From Ptiloglossa arizonensis (Eukaryota > Arthropoda > Insecta > Hymenoptera > Colletidae): a stretch of DNA of 64,000 nt. A model generated the notes under the pieces. The model had not been told where the DNA came from. It ran no database searches and saw only the letters and a list, made by a program, of their open reading frames with translations. Every line of letters starts with the position of its first letter. The stretch's first letter is position 1. Location of the stretch: NCBI RefSeq assembly GCF_051014685.1, contig NW_027478971.1, positions 124,001-188,000 of the forward strand, given 5' to 3'. Positions 1 through 10,672 of the stretch are shown piece after piece. The translations under genes and the position numbers were made by a program.

Positions 1-215
1 ATCGGGCGAGTTTCTACTTTCAGATGCAACAGAAATTTTGCGGATTGGTCATTCCGTTCGCGAGATATGGCAGTTTGGAGGTAAGAAACGCTTGAGAAAC
101 TCAAAATTTTCGCAGTTCTGATGCTCGACAAGCATAACTAGAACGGCCTAGGGGAAAAGTACGCACACCGTTGTAATCGGGCGAGTTTCTACTTTCAGAT
201 GCAACAGAAATTTTG

Positions 216-231
216 CGGATTGGTCAATCCG
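216..231. repeat. Conserved 16-bp dyad in the monomer (CGGATTG-GT-CAATCCG)
   Basis: Perfect inverted repeat with 7-bp arms and a 2-bp centre at monomer positions 41-56, given here for the monomer at 176 and present in most other units. It is followed two bases later by the palindrome TCGCGA. Variant monomers break one arm by one or two changes (GAATTG, GGGTTG, or CATTCC in place of CAATCC). Dyad symmetry is a reported property of several centromeric satellites; a function here is not shown. Confidence 0.9.
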
Positions 232-266
232 TTCGCGAGATATGGCAGTTTGGAGGTACGAAACGC

Positions 267-279
267 TTGAGAAACTCAA
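267..279. repeat. Second dyad in the monomer (TTGAG-AAA-CTCAA), abutting AAAATTTT
   Basis: Perfect 5-bp arms with an AAA loop at monomer positions 92-104, overlapping the self-complementary AAAATTTT at 103-110. In many variant types the left arm is changed (CTCGAG, CTGGAG, CTAGAG, TTGAA), so this dyad is much less conserved than the one at 41-56. Confidence 0.85.
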
Positions 280-874
280 AATTTTCCAGTTCTGATGCTC
301 GAAACGAATAACTAGAACGGCCTAGGGGAAAAGTACGCCCACCGTTGTAATTGGGCGAGTTTCTACTTTCAGATGCAACAGAAATTTTGCGAATTGTTCC
401 ATCCGTTCGCGAGATATGGCAGTTTGGACATAAGCAACGCTTGAGAAACTCAAAATTTTCGCAGTTCTGATGCTCGAAACGAATAACTAGAACGGCCTAG
501 GGGAAAAGTACGCTTAGTGTTGTAATCGGGCGAGTTTCTACTTTCAGATGCAACAGAAATTTTGCGGATTGGTCAATCCGTTCGCGTGATATGGCAGTTT
601 GGAGGTAAGAAACACTCGAGAAACTCAAAATTTTCGCAGTTCTGATGCTCGACAAGCATAACTAGAACGGCCTAGGGGAAAAGTACGCACACCGTTGTAA
701 TCGGGCGAGTTTCTACTTTCAGATGCAACAGAAATTTTGCGGATTGGTCATTCCGTTCGCGAGATATGGCAGTTTGGAGGTAAGAAACGCTTGAGAAACT
801 CAAAATTTTCGCAGTTCTGATGCTCGACAAGCATAACTAGAACGGCCTAGGGGAAAAGTACGCACACCGTTGTA

Positions 875-2274
875 ATCGGGCGAGTTTCTACTTTCAGATG
901 CAACAGAAATTTTGCGGATTGGTCAATCCGTTCGCGAGATGTGGCAGTTTGTAGGAGAGAAACGCTCGAGAAACTCAAAATTTTCGCAGTTCTGTTGCTC
1001 GAAACGAATAACTAGAACGGGCTAGGGGAAAAGTACGCATACCGTTGTAATCGGGCGAGTTTCTACTTTCAGATGCAACAGAAATTTTGCGAATTGGTCA
1101 ATCCGTTCGCGAGATATGGCAGTTTGGAGGTAAGAAACGCTCGAGAAACTCAAAATTTTCGCAGTTCTGATGCTCGACAAGCATAACTAGAACGGCCTAG
1201 GGGAAAAGTACGCACACCGTTGTAATCGGGCGAGTTTCTACTTTCAGATGCAACACAAATTTTGCGGATTGGTCAATCCGTTCGCGAGATATGGCAGTTT
1301 GGAGGTAAGCAACGCTTGAAAAACTCAAAATTTTCGCAGTTCTGATGCTCGACAAGCATAACCAGAACGGCCTAGGGGAAAAGTACGCATACCGTTGTAA
1401 TCGGGCGAGTTTCTACTTTCAGATGCAGCAGAAATTTTGAGGATTGGTCAATCCGTTCGCGAGTTATGGCAGTTTGGATGTAAGAAACGCTTGAGAAACT
1501 CAAAATTTTCGCAGTTCTGATGCTCGAAACGAATAACTAGAACGGCCTAGGGGAAAAGTACGCATAGTGTTGTAATCGGGCGAGTTTCTACTTTCAGATG
1601 CAACAGAAATTTTGCGAATTGGTCAATCCGTTCGCGAGATATGGCAGTTTGGAGGTAAGAAACGCTTGAGAAACTCAAAATTTTCGCAGTTCTGATGCTC
1701 GACACGAATAACTAGAACGGCCTAGGGAAAAAGTACGCATAGTGTTGTAATCGGGCGAGTTTCTACTTTCAGATGCAACAGAAATTTTGCGGATTGGTCA
1801 ATCCGTTCGCGAGATATGGCAGTTTGGAGGTAAGAAACACTCGAGAAACTCAAAATTTTCGCAGTTCTGATGCTCGACAAGCATAACTAGAACGGCCTAG
1901 GGGAAAAGTACGCACACCGTTGTAATCGGGCGAGTTTCTACTTTCAGATGCAACAGAAATTTTGCGGATTGGTCAATCCGTTCGCGAGATATGGCAGTTT
2001 GGAGGTAAGAAACGCTGGAGAAACTCAAAATTTTCGCAGTTCTGATGCTCGACAAGCATAACTAGAACGGCCTAGGGGAAAAGTACGCATACCGTTGTAA
2101 TCGGGCGAGTTTCTACCTTCAGATGCAACAGAAATTTTGCGGATTGGTCAATCCGTTCGCGAGATATGGCAGTTTGGAAGTAAGAAACGCTTGAGAAACT
2201 CAAAATTTTCGCAGTTCTGATGCTCGAAACGAATAACTAGAACGGCCTAGGGGAAAAGTACGCATAGTGTTGTA
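875..2274 (+). repeat. Nested 8-monomer unit, first copy inside the 19-mer
   Basis: Order: AGATGTGG/GTAGGAGAG monomer; GAATTGG with CTCGAG; GTAAGCAAC with CTTGAA and ATAACCAG; AGTTATGG with GGATGTAAG; GAATTGG with CCTAGGGA; CACTCGAG; CTGGAG; CTACCTTC with GGAAGTAAG. The same order starts again at 2275, and in the second 19-mer at 4199 and 5599. The two nested copies are told apart by TGTTGCTCG versus TTTTGCTCG in the first monomer and ACACGAAT versus AAACGAAT in the fifth. Confidence 0.9.
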
Positions 2275-3499
2275 ATCGGGCGAGTTTCTACTTTCAGATG
2301 CAACAGAAATTTTGCGGATTGGTCAATCCGTTCGCGAGATGTGGCAGTTTGTAGGAGAGAAACGCTCGAGAAACTCAAAATTTTCGCAGTTCTTTTGCTC
2401 GAAACGAATAACTAGAACGGGCTAGGGGAAAAGTACGCATACCGTTGTAATCGGGCGAGTTTCTACTTTCAGATGCAACAGAAATTTTGCGAATTGGTCA
2501 ATCCGTTCGCGAGATATGGCAGTTTGGAGGTAAGAAACGCTCGAGAAACTCAAAATTTTCGCAGTTCTGATGCTCGACAAGCATAACTAGAACGGCCTAG
2601 GGGAAAAGTACGCACACCGTTGTAATCGGGCGAGTTTCTACTTTCAGATGCAACAGAAATTTTGCGGATTGGTCAATCCGTTCGCGAGATATGGCAGTTT
2701 GGAGGTAAGCAACGCTTGAAAAACTCAAAATTTTCGCAGTTCTGATGCTCGACAAGCATAACCAGAACGGCCTAGGGGAAAAGTACGCATACCGTTGTAA
2801 TCGGGCGAGTTTCTACTTTCAGATGCAACAGAAATTTTGAGGATTGGTCAATCCGTTCGCGAGTTATGGCAGTTTGGATGTAAGAAACGCTTGAGAAACT
2901 CAAAATTTTCGCAGTTCTGATGCTCGAAACGAATAACTAGAACGGCCTAGGGGAAAAGTACGCATAGTGTTGTAATCGGGCGAGTTTCTACTTTCAGATG
3001 CAACAGAAATTTTGCGAATTGGTCAATCCGTTCGCGAGATATGGCAGTTTGGAGGTAAGAAACGCTTGAGAAACTCAAAATTTTCGCAGTTCTGATGCTC
3101 GAAACGAATAACTAGAACGGCCTAGGGAAAAAGTACGCATAGTGTTGTAATCGGGCGAGTTTCTACTTTCAGATGCAACAGAAATTTTGCGGATTGGTCA
3201 ATCCGTTCGCGAGATATGGCAGTTTGGAGGTAAGAAACACTCGAGAAACTCAAAATTTTCGCAGTTCTGATGCTCGACAAGCATAACTAGAACGGCCTAG
3301 GGGAAAAGTACGCACACCGTTGTAATCGGGCGAGTTTCTACTTTCAGATGCAACAGAAATTTTGCGGATTGGTCAATCCGTTCGCGAGATATGGCAGTTT
3401 GGAGGTAAGAAACGCTGGAGAAACTCAAAATTTTCGCAGTTCTGATGCTCGACAAGCATAACTAGAACGGCCTAGGGGAAAAGTACGCATACCGTTGTA
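2275..3499 (+). repeat. Nested 8-monomer unit, second copy (seven monomers, then hybrid at 3500)
   Basis: Matches 875-2099 monomer for monomer. The eighth position (3500) begins like the eighth monomer of the first copy (CTACCTTC) but continues as the first monomer of the 19-mer, so the 8-mer is cut short by the larger duplication. Confidence 0.88.
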
Positions 3500-6400
3500 A
3501 TCGGGCGAGTTTCTACCTTCAGATGCAACAGAAATTTTGCGGATTGGTCAATCCGTTCGCGAGATATGGCAGTTTGGAGGTACGAAACGCTTGAGAAACT
3601 CAAAATTTTCCAGTTCTGATGCTCGAAACGAATAACTAGAACGGCCTAGGGGAAAAGTACGCCCACCGTTGTAATTGGGCGAGTTTCTACTTTCAGATGC
3701 AACAGAAATTTTGCGAATTGTTCCATCCGTTCGCGAGATATGGCAGTTTGGACATAAGCAACGCTTGAGAAACTCAAAATTTTCGCAGTTCTGATGCTCG
3801 AAACGAATAACTAGAACGGCCTAGGGGAAAAGTACGCTTAGTGTTGTAATCGGGCGAGTTTCTACTTTCAGATGCAACAGAAATTTTGCGGATTGGTCAA
3901 TCCGTTCGCGAGATATGGCAGTTTGGAGGTAAGAAACACTCGAGAAACTCAAAATTTTCGCAGTTCTGATGCTCGACAAGCATAACTAGAACGGCCTAGG
4001 GGAAAAGTACGCACACCGTTGTAATCGGGCGAGTTTCTACTTTCAGATGCAACAGAAATTTTGCGGATTGGTCATTCCGTTCGCGAGATATGGCAGTTTG
4101 GAGGTAAGAAACGCTTGAGAAACTCAAAATTTTCGCAGTTCTGATGCTCGACAAGCATAACTAGAACGGCCTAGGGGAAAAGTACGCACACCGTTGTAAT
4201 CGGGCGAGTTTCTACTTTCAGATGCAACAGAAATTTTGCGGATTGGTCAATCCGTTCGCGAGATGTGGCAGTTTGTAGGAGAGAAACGCTCGAGAAACTC
4301 AAAATTTTCGCAGTTCTGTTGCTCGAAACGAATAACTAGAACGGGCTAGGGGAAAAGTACGCATACCGTTGTAATCGGGCGAGTTTCTACTTTCAGATGC
4401 AACAGAAATTTTGCGAATTGGTCAATCCGTTCGCGAGATATGGCAGTTTGGAGGTAAGAAACGCTCGAGAAACTCAAAATTTTCGCAGTTCTGATGCTCG
4501 ACAAGCATAACTAGAACGGCCTAGGGGAAAAGTACGCACACCGTTGTAATCGGGCGAGTTTCTACTTTCAGATGCAACACAAATTTTGCGGATTGGTCAA
4601 TCCGTTCGCGAGATATGGCAGTTTGGAGGTAAGCAACGCTTGAAAAACTCAAAATTTTCGCAGTTCTGATGCTCGACAAGCATAACCAGAACGGCCTAGG
4701 GGAAAAGTACGCATACCGTTGTAATCGGGCGAGTTTCTACTTTCAGATGCAACAGAAATTTTGAGGATTGGTCAATCCGTTCGCGAGTTATGGCAGTTTG
4801 GATGTAAGAAACGCTTGAGAAACTCAAAATTTTCGCAGTTCTGATGCTCGAAACGAATAACTAGAACGGCCTAGGGGAAAAGTACGCATAGTGTTGTAAT
4901 CGGGCGAGTTTCTACTTTCAGATGCAACAGAAATTTTGCGAATTGGTCAATCCGTTCGCGAGATATGGCAGTTTGGAGGTAAGAAACGCTTGAGAAACTC
5001 AAAATTTTCGCAGTTCTGATGCTCGACACGAATAACTAGAACGGCCTAGGGAAAAAGTACGCATAGTGTTGTAATCGGGCGAGTTTCTACTTTCAGATGC
5101 AACAGAAATTTTGCGGATTGGTCAATCCGTTCGCGAGATATGGCAGTTTGGAGGTAAGAAACACTCGAGAAACTCAAAATTTTCGCAGTTCTGATGCTCG
5201 ACAAGCATAACTAGAACGGCCTAGGGGAAAAGTACGCACACCGTTGTAATCGGGCGAGTTTCTACTTTCAGATGCAACAGAAATTTTGCGGATTGGTCAA
5301 TCCGTTCGCGAGATATGGCAGTTTGGATGTAAGAAACGCTGGAGAAACTCAAAATTTTCGCAGTTCTGATGCTCGACAAGCATAACTAGAACGGCCTAGG
5401 GGAAAAGTACGCATACCGTTGTAATCGGGCGAGTTTCTACCTTCAGATGCAACAGAAATTTTGCGGATTGGTCAATCCGTTCGCGAGATATGGCAGTTTG
5501 GAAGTAAGAAACGCTTGAGAAACTCAAAATTTTCGCAGTTCTGATGCTCGAAACGAATAACTAGAACGGCCTAGGGGAAAAGTACGCATAGTGTTGTAAT
5601 CGGGCGAGTTTCTACTTTCAGATGCAACAGAAATTTTGCGGATTGGTCAATCCGTTCGCGAGATGTGGCAGTTTGTAGGAGAGAAACGCTCGAGAAACTC
5701 AAAATTTTCGCAGTTCTTTTGCTCGAAACGAATAACTAGAACGGGCTAGGGGAAAAGTACGCATACCGTTGTAATCGGGCTAGTTTCTACTTTCAGATGC
5801 AACAGAAATTTTGCGAATTGGTCAATCCGTTCGCGAGATATGGCAGTTTGGAGGTAAGAAACGCTCGAGAAACTCAAAATTTTCGCAGTTCTGATGCTCG
5901 ACAAGCATAACTAGAACGGCCTAGGGGAAAAGTACGCACACCGTTGTAATCGGGCGAGTTTCTACTTTCAGATGCAACAGAAATTTTGCGGATTGGTCAA
6001 TCCGTTCGCGAGATATGGCAGTTTGGAGGTAAGCAACGCTTGAAAAACTCAAAATTTTCGCAGTTCTGATGCTCGACAAGCATAACCAGAACGGCCTAGG
6101 GGAAAAGTACGCATACCGTTGTAATCGGGCGAGTTTCTACTTTCAGATGCAACAGAAATTTTGAGGATTGGTCAATCCGTTCGCGAGTTATGGCAGTTTG
6201 GATGTAAGAAACGCTTGAGAAACTCAAAATTTTCGCAGTTCTGATGCTCGAAACGAATAACTAGAACGGCCTAGGGGAAAAGTACGCATAGTGTTGTAAT
6301 CGGGCGAGTTTCTACTTTCAGATGCAACAGAAATTTTGCGAATTGGTCAATCCGTTCGCGAGATATGGCAGTTTGGAGGTAAGAAACGCTTGAGAAACTC

Positions 6401-6823
6401 AAAATTTTCGCAGTTCTGATGCTCGAAACGAATAACTAGAACGGCCTAGGGAAAAAGTACGCATAGTGTTGTAATCGGGCGAGTTTCTACTTTCAGATGC
6501 AACAGAAATTTTGCGGATTGGTCAATCCGTTCGCGAGATATGGCAGTTTGGAGGTAAGAAACACTCGAGAAACTCAAAATTTTCGCAGTTCTGATGCTCG
6601 ACAAGCATAACTAGAACGGCCTAGGGGAAAAGTACGCACACCGTTGTAATCGGGCGAGTTTCTACTTTCAGATGCAACAGAAATTTTGCGGATTGGTCAA
6701 TCCGTTCGCGAGATATGGCAGTTTGGAGGTAAGAAACGCTGGAGAAACTCAAAATTTTCGCAGTTCTGATGCTCGACAAGCATAACTAGAACGGCCTAGG
6801 GGAAAAGTACGCATACCGTTGTA
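3500..6823 (+). repeat. 19-monomer higher-order repeat, copy 2 (3,324 bp)
   Basis: Same variant order as 176-3499, including both one-base-deletion monomer and CTTAGTG-tag monomer. Its first monomer begins with the CTACCTTC form and switches within the unit to GGAGGTACG, so the junction between copies lies inside a hybrid monomer at 3500. After 6823 the order changes (GGAGGTAAG with tag CATAGTG, then a GGAGGTACG unit without the deletion), marking the end of the duplication. Confidence 0.93.
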
Positions 6824-6998
6824 ATCGGGCGAGTTTCTACCTTCAGATGCAACAGAAATTTTGCGGATTGGTCAATCCGTTCGCGAGATATGGCAGTTTG
6901 GAGGTAAGAAACGCTTGAGAAACTCAAAATTTTCGCAGTTCTGATGCTCGAAACGAATAACTAGAACGGCCTAGGGGAAAAGTACGCATAGTGTTGTA

Positions 6999-8573
6999 AT
7001 CGGGCGAGTTTCTACTTTCAGATGCAACAGAAATTTTGCGGATTGGTCAATCCGTTCGCGAGATATGGCAGTTTGGAGGTACGAAACGCTTGAGAAACTC
7101 AAAATTTTCGCAGTTCTGATGCTCGAAACGAAAAACTAGAACGGCCTAGGGGAAAAGTACGCATACCGTTGTAATCGGGCGAGTTTCTACCTTCAGATGC
7201 AACAGAAATTTTGCGGGTTGGTCAACCCGTTCGCGAGATATGGCAGTTTGGAAGTAAGAAACGCTTGAGAAACTCAAAATTTTCGCAGTTCTGATGCTCG
7301 AAACGAATAACTAGAACGGCCTAGGGAAAAAGTACGCATACCGTTGTAATCGGGCGAGTTTCTACCTTCAGATGCAACAGAAATTTTGCGGGTTGGTCAA
7401 TCCGTTCGCGAGATATGGCGGTTTGGAAGTAAGAAACGCTTGAGAAACTCAAAATTTTCGCAGTTCTGATGCTCGAAACGAATAACTAGAACGGCCTAGG
7501 GAAAAAGTACGCATAGTGTTGTAATCGGGCGAGTTTCTACTTTCAGATGCAACAGAAATTTTGCGGATTGGTCAATCCGTTCGCGAGATATGGCAGTTTG
7601 GAGGTAAGAAACACTCGAGAAACTCAAAATTTTCGCAGTTCTGATGCTCGACAAGCATAACTAGAACGGCCTAGGGGAAAAGTACGCACACCGTTGTAAT
7701 CGGGCGAGTTTCTACTTTCAGATGCAACAGAAATTTTGCGGATTGGTCATTCCGTTCGCGAGATATGGCAGTTTGGAGGTAAGAAACGCTTGAGAAACTC
7801 AAAATTTTCGCAGTTCTGATGCTCGACAAGCATAACTAGAACGGCCTAGGGGAAAAGTACGCACACCGTTGTAATCGGGCGAGTTTCTACTTTCAGATGC
7901 AACAGAAATTTTGCGGATTGGTCAATCCGTTCGCGAGATGTGGCAGTTTGTAGGAGAGAAACGCTCGAGAAACTCAAAATTTTCGCAGTTCTGTTGCTCG
8001 AAACGAATAACTAGAACGGGCTAGGGGAAAAGTACGCATACCGTTGTAATCGGGCGAGTTTCTACTTTCAGATGCAAGAGAAATTTAGCGGATTGGTCAA
8101 TCCGTTCGCGAGTTATGGCAGTTTGGAGGTAAGAAACGCTTGAGAAACTCGTAATTTTCGCAATTCTGATGCTCGAAACGAATAACTAGAACGGCCTAGG
8201 GGAAAAGTACGCACAGTGTTGTAATCGGGCGAGTTTCTAGTTTCAGATGCAACAGAAATTTTGCGGATTGGTCAATCCGTTCGCGAGATATGGCAGTTTG
8301 GAGGTAAGAAACGCTTGAAAAACTCAAAATTTTCGCAGTTCTGATGCTCGAAACGAATAACTAGAACGGCCTAGGGGAAAAGTACGCACACCGTTGTAAT
8401 CGGGCGAGTTTCTACCTTCAGATGCAACAGAAATTTTGCGGATTGGTCAATCCGTTCGCGAGATATGGCAGTTTGGAAGTAAGAAACGCTTGAGAAACTC
8501 AAAATTTTCGCAGTTCTGATGCTCGAAATGAATAACTAGAACGGCCTAGGGGAAAAGTACGCACACCGTTGTA
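6999..8573 (+). repeat. Nine-monomer block, copy 1 of a second 3,324-bp spaced pair
   Basis: Order: GGAGGTACG with AAACGAAAAAC; two CTACCTTC/GGGTTGG monomers, the second with TGGCGGTTTGG; CACTCGAG; GGTCATT; AGATGTGG/GTAGGAGAG; a divergent monomer at 8049 (GCAAGAG, TTTAGCGG, CTCGTAATTTTCGCAATTC); one with CTAGTTTC; one with AAATGAAT. The same order returns at 10323-11897, offset 3324. Confidence 0.9.
7214..7229. repeat. Dyad with a compensating change (CGGGTTG-GT-CAACCCG)
   Basis: In this monomer both arms of the 41-56 dyad are changed together (GGATTG to GGGTTG and CAATCC to CAACCC), so the inverted repeat stays perfect. Other GGGTTGG monomers I checked, including the counterpart 3,324 bp downstream, keep CAATCCG on the right arm. 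Confidence 0.85.
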
Positions 8574-8922
8574 ATCGGCGAGTTTCTACTTTCAGATGCA
8601 ACAGAAATTTTGCGGATTGGTCAATCCGTTCGCTAGTTATGGCAGTTTGGATGTAAGAAACGCTTGAAAAACTCAAACTTTTCGCAGTTCTGTTGCTCGA
8701 AACGAATAACTAGAACGGGCTAGGGGAAAAGTACGCATACCGTTGTAATCGGGCGAGTTTCTACTTTCAGATGCAAGAGAAATTTAGCGGATTGGTCAAT
8801 CCGTTAGCGAGTTATGGCAGTTTGGAGGTAAGAAACGCTTGAGAAACTCGTAATTTTCGCAATTCTGATGCTCGAAACGAATAACTAGAACGGCCTAGGG
8901 GAAAAGTACGCATAGTGTTGTA

Positions 8923-10672
8923 ATCGGGCGAGTTTCTACTTTCAGATGCAACAGAAATTTTGCGGATTGGTCAATCCGTTCGCGAGATATGGCAGTTTGG
9001 AGGTAAGAAACGCTTGAAAAACTCAAAATTTTCGCAGTTCTGATGCTCGAAACGAATAACTAGAACGGCCTTGGGGAAAAGTACGCACACCGTTGTAATC
9101 GGGCGAGTTTCTACCTTCAGATGCAACAGAAATTTTGCGGATTGGTCAATCCGTTCGCGAGATATGGCAGTTTGGAAGTAAGAAACGCTTGAGAAACTCA
9201 AAATTTTCGCAGTTCTGATGCTCGAAATGAATAACTAGAACGGCCTAGGGGAAAAGTACGCACACCGTTGTAATCGGGCGTGTTTCTACTTTCAGATGCA
9301 ACAGAAATTTTGCGGATTGGTCAATCCGTTCGCGAGATATGGCAGTTTGGAGGTACGAAACGCTTGAGAAACTCAAAATTTTCGCAGTTCTGATGCTCGA
9401 AACGAATAACTAGAACGGCCTAGGGGAAAAGTACGCATACCGTTGTAATCGGGCGAGTTTCTACCTTCAGATGCAACAGAAATTTTGCGGGTTGGTCAAT
9501 CCGTTCGCGAGATATGGCAGTTTGGAAGTAAGAAACGCTTGAGAAACTCAAAAATTTCGCAGTTCTGATGCTCGAAACGAATAACTAGAACGGCCTAGGG
9601 AAAAAGTACGCATAGTGTTGTAATCGGGCGAGTTTCTACTTTCAGATGCAACAGAAATTTTGCGGATTGGTCAATCCGTTCGCGAGATATGGCAGTTTGG
9701 AGGTAAGAAACACTCGAGAAACTCAAAATTTTCGCAGTTCTGATGCTCGACAAGCATAACTAGAACGGCCTAGGGGAAAAGTACGCACACCGTTGTAATC
9801 GGGCGAGTTTCTACTTTCAGATGCAACAGAAATTTTGCGGATTGGTCATTCCGTTCGCGAGATATGGCAGTTTGGAGATAAGAAACGCTTGAGAAACTCA
9901 AAATTTTCGCAGTTCTGATGCTCGACAAGCATAACTAGAACGGCCTAGGGGAAAAGTACGCACACCGTTGTAATCGGGCGAGTTTCTACTTTCAGATGCA
10001 ACAGAAATTTTGCGGATTGGTCAATCCGTTCGCGAGATATGGCAGTTTGGAGGTAAGAAACGCTGGAGAAACTCAAAATTTTCGCAGTTCTGATGCTCGA
10101 CAAGCATAACTAGAACGGCCTAGGGGAAAAGTACGCATACCGTTGTAATCGGGCGAGTTTCTACCTTCAGATGCAACAGAAATTTTGCGGATTGGTCAAT
10201 CCGTTCGCGAGATATGGCAGTTTGGAGGTAAGAAACGCTTGAGAAACTCAAAATTTTCGCAGTTCTGATGCTCGAAACGAATAACTAGAACGGCCTAGGG
10301 GAAAAGTACGCATAGTGTTGTAATCGGGCGAGTTTCTACTTTCAGATGCTACAGAAATTTTGCGGATTGGTCAATCCGTTCGCGAGATATGGCAGTTTGG
10401 AGGTACGAAACGCTTGAGAAACTCAAAATTTTCGCAGTTCTGATGCTCGAAACGAAAAACTAGAACGGCCTAGGGGAAAAGTACGCATACCGTTGTAATC
10501 GGGCGAGTTTCTACCTTCAGATGCAACAGAAATTTTGCGGGTTGGTCAATCCGTTCGCGAGATATGGCAGTTTGGAAGTAAGAAACGCTTGAGAAACTCA
10601 AAATTTTCGCAGTTCTGATGCTCGAAACGAATAACTAGAACGGCCTAGGGAAAAAGTACGCATACCGTTGTA
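8923..10672 (+). repeat. Ten-monomer block repeated at 14345-16094 (offset 5,422)
   Basis: Starts with a monomer carrying the unusual CCTTGGGG in place of CCTAGGGG, followed by AAATGAAT, GGCGTGTTTC, CAAAAATTTCG, CACTCGAG, GGTCATT with GGAGATAAG, and CTGGAG monomers. The identical 76-codon minus-strand frames at 8971-9201 and 14393-14623 are by-products of this duplication, not genes. Confidence 0.88.

Larger units (their letters stand above)
176..350 (+). repeat. Example satellite monomer showing landmarks (174-bp variant)
   Basis: Used as a key to monomer coordinates. Nearly invariant stretches are 18-40 and 53-77. Diagnostic variable sites are: 16-18 (CTACTTTC or CTACCTTC); 42-52 (GGATTGGTCAAT, GAATTGG, GGGTTGG or GGTCATT); 63-70 (AGATATGG, AGTTATGG or AGATGTGG); 77-85 (GGAGGTAAG, GGAAGTAAG, GGATGTAAG or GTAGGAGAG); 91-96 (CTTGAG, CTCGAG, CTGGAG or CTAGAG); 121 (ATGCTCG or TTGCTCG); 128-135 (AAACGAAT or ACAAGCAT); 147 (GGCCTAGG or GGGCTAGG); and 164-170. 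This monomer also lacks one base in the AAAATTTTCGCAG stretch (reads TTTTCCAG), which is why the next unit starts at 350. The same deletion recurs in the monomers at 3500 and 19420. Confidence 0.95.
176..3499 (+). repeat. 19-monomer higher-order repeat, copy 1 (3,324 bp)
   Basis: Nineteen monomers with a fixed order of variants, repeated at 3500-6823 with a constant offset of 3324. The first monomer carries GGAGGTACG and the one-base deletion TTTTCCAG; the second (350) has GAATTGTTCCATCC, GACATAAGC and tag CTTAGTG; the third (525) has CACTCGAG; the fifth (875) has AGATGTGG and GTAGGAGAG. Copy 1 differs from copy 2 at a few single bases, for example CGTGAT at 525 against CGAGAT in copy 2, and GCAGCAG near 1425 against GCAACAG. 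Confidence 0.93.

Noticed and set aside
216..231. Rho-independent terminator or operator
   Set aside because: The dyad has a 2-bp centre and no following T-run, it recurs every 175 bp, and there are no genes for it to serve.
221..306. RNA polymerase III internal promoter (A-box-like TGGTCAATCCG, B-box-like GCTCGAAAC), hinting at a tRNA-derived origin
   Set aside because: The A-box consensus is loose enough to occur by chance, the B box has a mismatch at its second base, and a TTTT run lies between the two and would terminate transcription. No tRNA fold is visible.
8971..9201. 76-codon minus-strand open frame, recurring identically at 14393, 25589 and 26464, and in variant forms at 29614, 32239, 42558, 45358, 51657, 53407 and 60407
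   Set aside because: Each spans about 1.3 satellite monomers. Because 175 is not a multiple of three, the frame rotates from unit to unit and the protein repeats part of itself. Copies exist only where blocks were duplicated. No start context or homology suggests a gene.
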